Source: Deltaproteobacteria bacterium
Lineage (GTDB): Bacteria > Desulfobacterota > Desulfuromonadia > Desulfuromonadales > Geopsychrobacteraceae
Assembly: GCA_024276935.1 (NCBI GenBank)
Contig: JAJRWH010000073.1
Coordinates: 1-64,000 of the forward strand
Direction: 5' to 3'
DNA: 64,000 nt
Shown: positions 57,496 through 64,000 of the stretch, one piece after another
Layout: each line of letters opens with the position of its first letter
How positions within the stretch are numbered: the first letter of the stretch is position 1
Position numbers and translations under genes: made by a program
Notes under the pieces: model-generated
What the model was told of the DNA's origin: nothing
The model's input: the letters and a program-made list of their open reading frames with translations, nothing else
Databases searched by the model: none

Positions 57496-58287
57496 TCAAC
57501 TGCGTAAACGCTTGCCAGAGCCGATCAGCCAGGCCGCCCAGACAAACAAGGCGACCGCCAGCAGGCTGCTCACACCGAACGCAACAGCAAAACTGGTATC
57601 ACCCACTCCAAGGATTGCGTGACGAAACCCGTCGATCAGATAGAACAGTGGATTCAGATATGAAAGATTACTCCAAGGTGGCGCAAGGATTGAAATCGGA
57701 TAAAAAACACCCCCCAGATAAATCAGGGGCAGAATCAGAAAATTACCGTACATCGACAGGGTATCGAAGTTTTTAGCGTAAATAGCCGCAATCAGCCCGA
57801 ACTGGGCAAAGAGAAAACTAGCCAGCACTGCCATTAAAATTGCCAGCAGTGGTGCCTCCCAGGGAAGTTCGGCAAACAGGGTTGAAATCAGCCAGGTCAC
57901 CAGACCAACCAACGCCCCGCGCAGCATAGCGGCCAACGTATAGGCCAGAATAAACTGTGGCGGCGAAACCGGCGTAACCAGCAGGTCAACGATCCCGCCA
58001 AGATAACGTGACATGAATAGCGATGATGAACAATTGGCGAATGAATTATTGATCACTCCCATCAGAATCAGACCGGGGATAACAAACTGGGCATAGTTGA
58101 AACCCTCAAGAACACTGATCCGCCCACCCAGAGTCGCCCCGAAAACAAACAGATAGAGAGACGCGGTAATAATCGGAGTCAGCAAAGTTTGCGATGCCAC
58201 CCGTAAAAAGCGCAAGACCTCTTTACGCAACAGGGTGACAAAAGGCAACCAGGGCTTGAACACTCCCTGACCATTGGAGCCGCTCAT
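57496..58287 (-). CDS. ABC-2 type exporter permease
   Basis: A 263-residue membrane protein with about six helices and the ABC2 signature near NSLFMSRYLGGIVDLLVTPV-type sequence (SSLFMSRYLGGIVDLLVTP) in the third quarter. It starts inside the last codons of the ATPase gene (four-base overlap), so the two form one exporter of the ABC-2 class. The substrate is unknown; homologues export drugs, polysaccharides or lipids. Confidence 0.87.
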   Translation of the reverse strand: MSGSNGQGVFKPWLPFVTLLRKEVLRFLRVASQTLLTPIITASLYLFVFGATLGGRISVLEGFNYAQFVIPGLILMGVINNSFANCSSSLFMSRYLGGIVDLLVTPVSPPQFILAYTLAAMLRGALVGLVTWLISTLFAELPWEAPLLAILMAVLASFLFAQFGLIAAIYAKNFDTLSMYGNFLILPLIYLGGVFYPISILAPPWSNLSYLNPLFYLIDGFRHAILGVGDTSFAVAFGVSSLLAVALFVWAAWLIGSGKRLRS

Positions 58288-59204
58288 GAGCCACCCCCAT
58301 CTCGGGTCAATTGCAGAAAAACTTCCTCCAGACCACTCTGGTCGGTTTCAAAATCGCTGATCCCAAGGTGCAAAGCCGACAGCTGGCGCAACAGGTCGGA
58401 CACGCCAGTGTCAGTTGGCAAACAGAGCAACAATTGCCGATTATTACCAACCAGGCGAGGATGGTAGTTTTCGAGCCCTGCCGGAATTGTTTCAAGCGGT
58501 CTGTCAATCCAGAGCTTGAGTGTCCGCCGGGAAAGCCGCCGAACCAGCTCACGGGTCGGTTCGAGCGCCACCAGCTCACCATGGTTCATGATGGCGATTC
58601 GGTCACACATCTGCTCGGCTTCTTCCAGATAGTGAGTGGTCAGCAAAATGGTGGTGCCGTTACGATTGATCTCGCGCATGAAATCCCACAGCCCATGGCG
58701 CAGTTCAACATCGACCCCGGCGGTGGGCTCATCGAGAATCAACAGTCGCGGACGATGGATCAACGCTTTGGCAATCATGAAGCGGCGTTTCATCCCGCCT
58801 GAAAGCTTGAGCATCACCTTATCAAGATGCGGACCCAGATCGAGCAGGTCAATCAGCTCCAAGCGCCATTCGGGATCATCCTCCACCCCGTAATAACCGG
58901 CGTGCAGCTTAAGGGCCTGGTCGATGGTACAGAAATTGTCGATGACAATCTCCTGATGAACCACCCCAAGCATCCGCCGGGTCTGGCGATAATGAGAGCG
59001 ATTGTCGTAACCAAAAGCAGTAATCCGACCTGAATCGATCCGGCAGATCCCCGAAACCATATTAATCGTGGTACTTTTACCGGCACCGTTGGGTCCGAGC
59101 AGGCCAAAAATTTCACCCTGATCAATATCAAAACTCAAGTTTTTGACTGCCGGCACGCCACCAAAAGCCTTTGACAAATTTTCTATGTGCAGTGCTTTTT
59201 CCAT
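58284..59204 (-). CDS. ABC transporter ATP-binding protein
   Basis: The partner ATPase, about 306 residues. Walker A is GLLGPNGAGKSTTINMV, the signature LSGGMKRRFMIAKALIHRP, Walker B LLILDEPTAGVDVEL, and the switch His is in LLTTHYLEEAEQ. The ATG at 59204 starts the domain (MEKALHIENLSKAFGG); the longer frame to 59306 reads into the divergent promoter region. A C-terminal extension of about 70 residues is typical of drug-exporter-type ATPases. Confidence 0.92.
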   Translation of the reverse strand: MEKALHIENLSKAFGGVPAVKNLSFDIDQGEIFGLLGPNGAGKSTTINMVSGICRIDSGRITAFGYDNRSHYRQTRRMLGVVHQEIVIDNFCTIDQALKLHAGYYGVEDDPEWRLELIDLLDLGPHLDKVMLKLSGGMKRRFMIAKALIHRPRLLILDEPTAGVDVELRHGLWDFMREINRNGTTILLTTHYLEEAEQMCDRIAIMNHGELVALEPTRELVRRLSRRTLKLWIDRPLETIPAGLENYHPRLVGNNRQLLLCLPTDTGVSDLLRQLSALHLGISDFETDQSGLEEVFLQLTRDGGGS

Positions 59205-59461
59205 GGGGCGAACTATACTCTTCTGAAGCGCCAACTGGCAAGAGTTCGGTTGTTTCCCTGACCAAAAAAAGCAGAACCCTCGAGGGTCTCCACGACAGAC
59301 ATCCAAACTTTTTCCGGCAAAAGTCTGGGCCGAAATCTACCTCGAACTCCTTTTCACTTTCAGGTAGAAACAATCTGAGCGTTGGTCGAAGTCCCCGGCA
59401 CCTGCCGGTCTTGCTCAAAATGTGAAAAAATGATACCCAGATGATTTAAAGGAGAGAATAA

Positions 59462-60025
59462 ATGTCGAAACTTGATCGCATCACCACCGGTGGTGGCGAC
59501 AAAGGTGAAACCAGCCTGGTTGATGGCAGTCGGGTCGCCAAATGCTCACTGCGGGTCTGTGCCTATGGCTGCGTTGATGAACTCAATTCTATCATTGGGC
59601 TGATCTGCTGTGAGGATCTGCCCGATGGCCTGCCAAAGAAACTCCAGCTGATCCAGAATCAACTGTTCGATCTGGGCAGTGAACTGGCGACACCGCTGGC
59701 AGAGGACTGCAACAAGCCGGATTGGGGAATCACTCAATCACAAATAGAGCTTCTCGAAACCTGGCAGGAAGATGCCAACAATAAATTGCAACCAGCAGCC
59801 ACCTTTGTTCTGCCCGGTGGTTGCCGGGGAGCGGCTCTCTGTCACCTGGCACGAACAGTTGCCCGCCGTACCGAACGCGAGGTCGTTGCTCTGGCGGCAG
59901 AAGAAAAGGTTGCACCACTTTGTTTGCGCTACCTGAATCGACTCTCCGATCTTTTCTTCGTCTGGGCACGTCTCTGTAACAATGAAGGTCGTGATGATCT
60001 GCTGTGGCAACCTCAACGTAGTTGA
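59462..60025 (+). CDS. Cob(I)alamin adenosyltransferase, PduO type
   Basis: Adenosylates cob(I)alamin. The 187-residue protein has the N-terminal motif GGGDKGETSLVDGSRVAK, then YGCVDELNSIIGL and the C-terminal ARTVARRTEREVVAL and YLNRLSDLFFVWAR, all typical of PduO-type enzymes. AAAGGAGAGAATA precedes the ATG. In the 257-bp gap upstream I see a 12-bp palindrome ACCCTCGAGGGT (59276-59287) and a CCGGCA/TGCCGG hairpin near 59395, but no cobalamin riboswitch box. Its 3' end overlaps the convergent DUF4019 gene by 13 bases. Confidence 0.92.
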   Translation: MSKLDRITTGGGDKGETSLVDGSRVAKCSLRVCAYGCVDELNSIIGLICCEDLPDGLPKKLQLIQNQLFDLGSELATPLAEDCNKPDWGITQSQIELLETWQEDANNKLQPAATFVLPGGCRGAALCHLARTVARRTEREVVALAAEEKVAPLCLRYLNRLSDLFFVWARLCNNEGRDDLLWQPQRS

Positions 60026-60426
60026 TAACTGGCAACACGCCAGCGTCCATCACTATCTTTGTGAATGACCAGCCGTTCAAGACGCTGATGACGACCAAAA
60101 GTACTTTGAAATTCGACCTGCATATAAATCCCCGGTGGGGCGGTTTCAAAAAAATCAAGGTGGCGGGCCAAAATCCTGCGTCGTGCTCGCACCTTTCCCA
60201 GAGGTTCACGGTAGGTCCGTAAAATCTGTTGCCATTTTTTTACCGATAATTGTGACTGAAAATAGCGGGTGCTGACCCGCCAGGCATCGACATAACGCTG
60301 CTGATCAAGCAGACCAAGATAGGCCTCAGCTTCGGCGAAAGCAACATCACGGGCCGACATCGGCACAGCCCCTGCCGGCACCGAAAGATATAGAAACAAA
60401 AAAAGCAAAAGAAATTTGCGCTGCAA
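60013..60426 (-). CDS. Exported DUF4019 protein
   Basis: A secreted protein of about 137 residues. The N-terminus (MLQRKFLLLFLFLYLSVPAG) is a signal peptide. The body matches DUF4019 as known to me: AEAYLGLLDQQRYVDAWR, SVKKWQQILRTYREPLGK, and an aromatic C-terminal WRVASYQLR. The likely start is a TTG at 60426, with GGAGG five bases upstream. Function unknown. Confidence 0.75.
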   Translation of the reverse strand: MQRKFLLLFLFLYLSVPAGAVPMSARDVAFAEAEAYLGLLDQQRYVDAWRVSTRYFQSQLSVKKWQQILRTYREPLGKVRARRRILARHLDFFETAPPGIYMQVEFQSTFGRHQRLERLVIHKDSDGRWRVASYQLR

Positions 60427-60629
60427 CAAATCCTCCGAACGCTAAAGGGGGATAAAGACAAGTCAAAGTGTAACTGACTCCTCACCTCTTCTCTACAAAG
60501 AATCATAAATGACTGTCAGCATTTCATTACCGGCAACCCCTGGGGCAGAGCCAGGAGCAACACCTGGGCAATATTGTCCTTGCAGAAGAATCACCGCTTG
60601 CGCATCATAGCCAGTGAGGAGGAGAACGC

Positions 60630-61142
60630 ATGAATCAATCCCCGACAGAAGAGCCCCTGATCCCACGCCTGCTCACCAGCAACGCCCTGCGCGCCAACCT
60701 GAGCAAACATATGGATCTGAACAAGATGGCCGATGCCAAGGCCTCGATGATCCTTACTGCCTCATCACTGATTATCACCATTACTCTCACCCAGTACGAA
60801 CAGCTGCATCTGGCAACGGTACTTTTACTCGCCGGGGCGGGCCTGCTGGCCGTGGTGATGTCGATTCTGGCGATCATTCCGCCCTGGCATGCGACCGGAC
60901 GGACCAACCTGTTCTATTTCAGATCTTTTGCCGAACTGAGTGAAGAGGAATTCTGCCAACAGTTTCAGGAAACAATTCTCGACAAGCAGAAACTCTACGA
61001 TGCCTATCTGCACGAACTCTACTATCTGGGAAGATACCGCCTGACCCGTAAGTATGCTCTGGTGCGTAACGGGTTGTGGATTTTATTGTTCGGATTACTG
61101 TCGGCAACAGGATCAGAATTAATCCTCAGATTGGCTGTATAA
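60630..61142 (+). CDS. PycTM/DUF5706-like membrane protein
   Basis: A 170-residue membrane protein with AGTGAGGAGGAGAACGC before its ATG. The N-terminal LSKHMDLNKMADAKASMIL-type region leads into a first helix, a second helix follows about 15 residues later, then a polar middle with FRSFAELSEEEFCQQF, and a third hydrophobic segment near the C-terminus. The DxKAS region and the helix layout resemble the Pycsar effector domain (PycTM, DUF5706), known in anti-phage systems that use cyclic CMP or UMP. No cyclase gene lies next to it, so a defence role is only inference. A heptamer repeat begins at the stop codon. Confidence 0.6.
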   Translation: MNQSPTEEPLIPRLLTSNALRANLSKHMDLNKMADAKASMILTASSLIITITLTQYEQLHLATVLLLAGAGLLAVVMSILAIIPPWHATGRTNLFYFRSFAELSEEEFCQQFQETILDKQKLYDAYLHELYYLGRYRLTRKYALVRNGLWILLFGLLSATGSELILRLAV

Positions 61143-61160
61143 GGCGTTGGGCGTTGGGCG
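61143..61160. repeat. Heptamer repeat, GGCGTTG x 2 plus GGCG
   Basis: The repeat starts directly after the TAA of the PycTM-like gene and runs to six bases before the sbcC-type stop. The unit equals that of the 14-copy array at 23622. Confidence 0.7.
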
Positions 61161-61166
61161 AAATGA

Positions 61167-63623
61167 TCAATTGCCGAATGCGGTCTTGTCCAGGTGGATA
61201 ATCTGGTCGGTGACTTCGGTAAAGGCGACGTCGTGGCTGATCAGGAACAGCTGGTCGTACCAGTGATCGGTGACATCCTCCTGGCCGACATCGATCGCGC
61301 GGAAAGCATGGGCCAGGTTTTCACGCCGAGTCACATCCAGGTTTGAAGTCGGCTCGTCGAAAAAGGCGTTCCGCGCCCCGATGGTCTGCAGCATCGCCAG
61401 CCGCAACGCAACCACCGCGCTCATGGTCTGACCTCCCGAAAGTTGATCGTCGACCCGTTCGCGCAGTTCACCATCGACCATGTCACGCAGCAAAATCCGG
61501 TAATCCTCCCCCCAGCAGAGCTCCTCGTCGGTTTCGGCGATGACGCGGTAGATCCGGTTGGCCCGCTGGCTGATCTCTTCACGGAAGCGTTCGGACAACG
61601 ACGCCGAAACGTTGCGGAAAACCCGGTTGCGCAGAAACTTCACCAGCGCATCCTTCTTCTGATACGCCCTGATCTGCTCCTGCCGGGCCAGAATATCTTT
61701 TTCGATCTGTCTGAGCTTGTCGACTTCAGCGCTCAAACGCGTGACCTCAGCCCGCAAACCCGCCACCTTTTGCCCCAGAGCACCGACCTTTGGACTCAGT
61801 TCGTCCTTCTGCCTGCGCAGCGCCTGATGTTCGTCCGGGTTGTATTTCTTGCCCGCTTTGTCAAAGGCGGCATCCCTGGCGGTCAACTCTACCTGTAACT
61901 GGCTGAACAACTGTTCAAACTTTTTCAGTTCAGTCCGGCGCTGCTCCAGGGCGGCGGCCTGCTGCCGATTGGCCACAAAGAGATCGCGCGCTTCCTGATG
62001 GCGGCCCTTCTCCTGCTCGGCCGCTTCGATATCGGCCTGCAATCGCTGATAGGCCGCCAGCGCCTGCTTCTTCTCGGCCAGTTGCTTACATACCTCAGCC
62101 TGTTCCTGCTTCAGTTGCTCCAACCCTGCAGCCTTTGTCTCATTGGCCTGGCGTTTCAATGCCAGCTTCTCCAGCTGCTCGTCCAGTCCCCTGCTCTTGA
62201 CGTCCACCTCCTTGAGCCGATCCTGCGCCTGGCTGGCCAAAACCTCCTCCTGTTCGATCTTTTCGATCTCGGCGGTCAAACGTTGACGTTCTTTGTCCAG
62301 ATCGGTGAACCTGGCGGAAAAAACATCCTTTGGCGGCTTTTCGGCAATATTGAGGCAGGGCTCCTGAAAGAAGGGACAGATCCCTGCGGAGAGCTTCTCG
62401 CTCCCCTCTTCAAGCCCGGCTCGACGCCCTTCAAGCTGGCCAAGCTGCTTGCGAACCTGATCCAGAGCAGAACGGATCTTCGGCAGAGACGCGGCACGCT
62501 TCACCAGCTCTTCATCGACCCTCAGCTCTTTGCGACTTTCTGCCAGAACCTTTTCTTCGGTGCTAAACTCTTCGCGATTCTTGCGGATCGCGTTCGATTC
62601 GACCTCGAAACGTTCACTCAATTGCCCAACCTGCTTATCAAGACCTGCAACCTCCTGTTCAAACCTACGCTGCTCCTTGACCTGAGTGCGTAATTCGACC
62701 AGGCGTTTCTCGGCCTGCTCGAAGGCATTTCTGCCTGCCGCTGTTTGCTCGGTAATCTTGTGGGCCTGCTCGGCTTCGTCGATCAGGCGTTTCTGGTTGC
62801 GGATCTTCTCTTGACCGTTGGTGATACGTTCCTTGAGCTTGCCGATCTCGACCTCAAGGTTCTTGAGTGTCTGCTCACAGCGGTCGGCCTCGCTCAACCG
62901 GGTTTCCAGCTCTTTGAGTTTCTGCTGCTGCCCGGTAAGTTCCCGCTCGGTTTCGCTGAGCCCCTGCCGGGCTGTTTTGAGTTCAGCCCGCTTTACCGGC
63001 AGTTCGGCAATCTGATCCTTGAGGGGGCCGATGGCACTTTCCAGGGCTGCAACTTTGGCCTTGATGGCACTGGCAAGCGCTTTGGTCGCGTTGAAGGTCT
63101 TGCGCCAGCTGTCAATGCCGAGAATTTCATCGAATTTATCTCGCCGTCTGGCCGGTTGCCTGATCACGAAAGGACCGAGGAATTCATGCTGAAAGGGTCC
63201 GATCACCAGTTCAAACTGTTCGGCCAGCGACCGTCCGCTGCTCAACCTGAGCAGCTCTTTGAGCCGCGCTTCGGTTTCCCGGCTGTCCTTGTGCTCCTCA
63301 ACCTCAAAAGCACCGCCAGTCTCCCTGGCCAGCAGCCATTTCGACGGCGTACCAACGGTGCGACTGACCCGATAGCAATCGGCATCTGCCACTTGAAAGA
63401 CAACAGAAATTTCACCCTTCCTGGCCCCGATCGTAATAAACCGCTCGACATTGCCGACAAAGCTCTGCGCATCAACCCCGAACAGGGCATAGCCGATCGC
63501 TTCAAAGATAGTGCTCTTGCCGATACCGTTGGGCCCGGAAAGCACGTTGATCCCAGGAGCGAAACAGAGTTCGGTATCGCGGTGAGATTTTATATTTTTA
63601 AGCTGGATGGAGAGGATCTGCAT
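61167..63623 (-). CDS. SbcC/Rad50-type SMC-like ATPase
   Basis: An 818-residue ATPase that works with an SbcD/Mre11-type nuclease in DNA-end processing. The N-terminal Walker A is LSGPNGIGKST (residues 29-38); two long coiled coils (about 170-400 and 440-650) flank a hook. The hook reads CPFFQEPC (Cys near 416 and 423), where canonical Rad50/SbcC has CPxC. The C-terminal part has the signature DQLSGGQTMSAVVALRLAML, Walker B NAFFDEPTSNLD and LISHDVAFTEV. It begins in the stop of the upstream nuclease gene (TGATG), as expected for an sbcD-sbcC pair. Confidence 0.88.
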   Translation of the reverse strand: MQILSIQLKNIKSHRDTELCFAPGINVLSGPNGIGKSTIFEAIGYALFGVDAQSFVGNVERFITIGARKGEISVVFQVADADCYRVSRTVGTPSKWLLARETGGAFEVEEHKDSRETEARLKELLRLSSGRSLAEQFELVIGPFQHEFLGPFVIRQPARRRDKFDEILGIDSWRKTFNATKALASAIKAKVAALESAIGPLKDQIAELPVKRAELKTARQGLSETERELTGQQQKLKELETRLSEADRCEQTLKNLEVEIGKLKERITNGQEKIRNQKRLIDEAEQAHKITEQTAAGRNAFEQAEKRLVELRTQVKEQRRFEQEVAGLDKQVGQLSERFEVESNAIRKNREEFSTEEKVLAESRKELRVDEELVKRAASLPKIRSALDQVRKQLGQLEGRRAGLEEGSEKLSAGICPFFQEPCLNIAEKPPKDVFSARFTDLDKERQRLTAEIEKIEQEEVLASQAQDRLKEVDVKSRGLDEQLEKLALKRQANETKAAGLEQLKQEQAEVCKQLAEKKQALAAYQRLQADIEAAEQEKGRHQEARDLFVANRQQAAALEQRRTELKKFEQLFSQLQVELTARDAAFDKAGKKYNPDEHQALRRQKDELSPKVGALGQKVAGLRAEVTRLSAEVDKLRQIEKDILARQEQIRAYQKKDALVKFLRNRVFRNVSASLSERFREEISQRANRIYRVIAETDEELCWGEDYRILLRDMVDGELRERVDDQLSGGQTMSAVVALRLAMLQTIGARNAFFDEPTSNLDVTRRENLAHAFRAIDVGQEDVTDHWYDQLFLISHDVAFTEVTDQIIHLDKTAFGN

Positions 63624-64000
63624 CAGTTCTCCTCCCCGTCAAGCAACCCCAGCAGGTCTTCCCCCTCGACATCACCTTTTTTCACCGCATCGCGCAACGC
63701 CAGCGAAAGACGAACCAACTCCTCTTCGCGGCCCTGATATTCACTGCCAGTTCCGATCAGTTCCTTCAGCACATCCTGCTCAATCTCGATCAGGCTCTTC
63801 TTGGCCGTTTCTCCCTCTGTCCTGTTGCTGACCAGTGACAGCTGGTTCTTGATCTCGACGTACAGCGGGTTCACCAGTTTTTCGAGGGTCAGGCGCAGCC
63901 GCTCGCGTCCCAGTTCAAAGGGGTGAAAACCGACCCGCCCGGTCAGCTTCAATTCAAGCAGCGGCCTGCGCTTATCGCCGGACAACTCGACCTTGTCCCG
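63623..64000 (-). CDS. SbcD/Mre11-type nuclease, C-terminal part (cut by window end)
   Basis: Only the last about 125 residues are in the window; the frame is open to the right edge (RDKVELSGDKRRPLLELKLT). It lacks the metallophosphoesterase motifs, which must lie beyond 64000. The C-terminal region has a strand-rich capping segment (ELKLTGRVGFHPFELGRERL) and a helical tail with LVNPLYVEIKNQLS. The assignment as SbcD/Mre11 family rests on its position directly before, and overlapping with, the SbcC-type gene, plus the general character of this region. Confidence 0.65.
   Translation of the reverse strand, partial: RDKVELSGDKRRPLLELKLTGRVGFHPFELGRERLRLTLEKLVNPLYVEIKNQLSLVSNRTEGETAKKSLIEIEQDVLKELIGTGSEYQGREEELVRLSLALRDAVKKGDVEGEDLLGLLDGEEN

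Noticed and set aside
59205-59461. Cobalamin riboswitch before the adenosyltransferase gene
   Set aside because: I looked for the B12-box pattern and found none; only a 12-bp palindrome and a short GC hairpin are present.

Overview
The window looks like a chromosomal segment of a deltaproteobacterium of the Desulfuromonadia (Geobacter / Desulfuromonas / Pelobacter relatives). The reasons are a complete 14-gene nuoA-N complex I operon whose NuoF carries extra iron-sulfur domains at both ends, menaquinone synthesis by the futalosine route (mqnC, mqnE plus UbiA/UbiX-type genes), chemoreceptors with C-terminal hemerythrin domains, a CheX-rich chemotaxis cluster and a small selenoprotein gene. The genus assignment is inference. 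No rRNA, phage, insertion sequence or CRISPR array is visible, and most of the window reads as core genome.

Layout. 1-2.8 kb: an incomplete GT2-like gene, miaA and pcnB on the minus strand, with a heptamer tandem repeat at the miaA/pcnB junction. 3-18.8 kb (plus): two hemerythrin chemoreceptors, then cheA-W-R-B-D, an HDOD protein, two CheY-like receivers, three CheX/CheC-like proteins and a 587-residue protein with two CheX-like domains and a degenerate receiver. A convergent sigma-54 activator without a receiver follows. 20.2-23.5 kb (minus): serS, tRNA-Ser(UGA), tRNA-Ser(GCU), a DUF2155 lipoprotein, tRNA-Arg(ACG), tadA and tRNA-Ser(CGA); both upstream tRNA-Ser genes are followed by repeat units that recopy the tRNA 3' end. 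23.6-27 kb: an HD phosphohydrolase, an EamA transporter and fumC. 27-34.3 kb (minus): a run ubiA-ubiX-mqnE-mqnC-hisC-mutY-rnd, with related palindromic repeats in its two widest gaps. 34.4-40.8 kb: membrane proteins (YqaA, MFS, TVP38), xthA, recQ and a UbiD-like protein. 40.8-55.9 kb (minus): nuoA to nuoN, with a terminator after nuoN and a promoter plus perfect palindrome before nuoA. 56-59.2 kb (minus): hslO, a selenoprotein gene of the CMD/AhpD type whose in-frame TGA hides it from ordinary gene finding, and a two-gene ABC exporter. 59.4-64 kb: a PduO-type adenosyltransferase, a DUF4019 protein, a lone PycTM/DUF5706-like membrane protein and an SbcC/SbcD-type pair cut by the window end.

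How the genes fit together. Complex I passes electrons from NADH to menaquinone made through the mqn genes, which matches an anaerobic respirer. The hemerythrin receptors and the adjacent che genes are best read as oxygen or redox sensing feeding a CheA pathway; whether the output is flagellar, pilus-based or something else cannot be decided, because no motility gene is present. The 20-23 kb cluster groups tRNA-Ser genes with their synthetase, and the only usual bacterial A34 deaminase substrate, tRNA-Arg(ACG), with TadA.

The items most worth following up are the selenoprotein gene (57145-57423), the tRNA-Ser 3'-end repeats (21534-22107), the double CheX plus pseudo-receiver protein (16988-18751), and the GGCGNNN heptamer arrays that start at or in stop codons.
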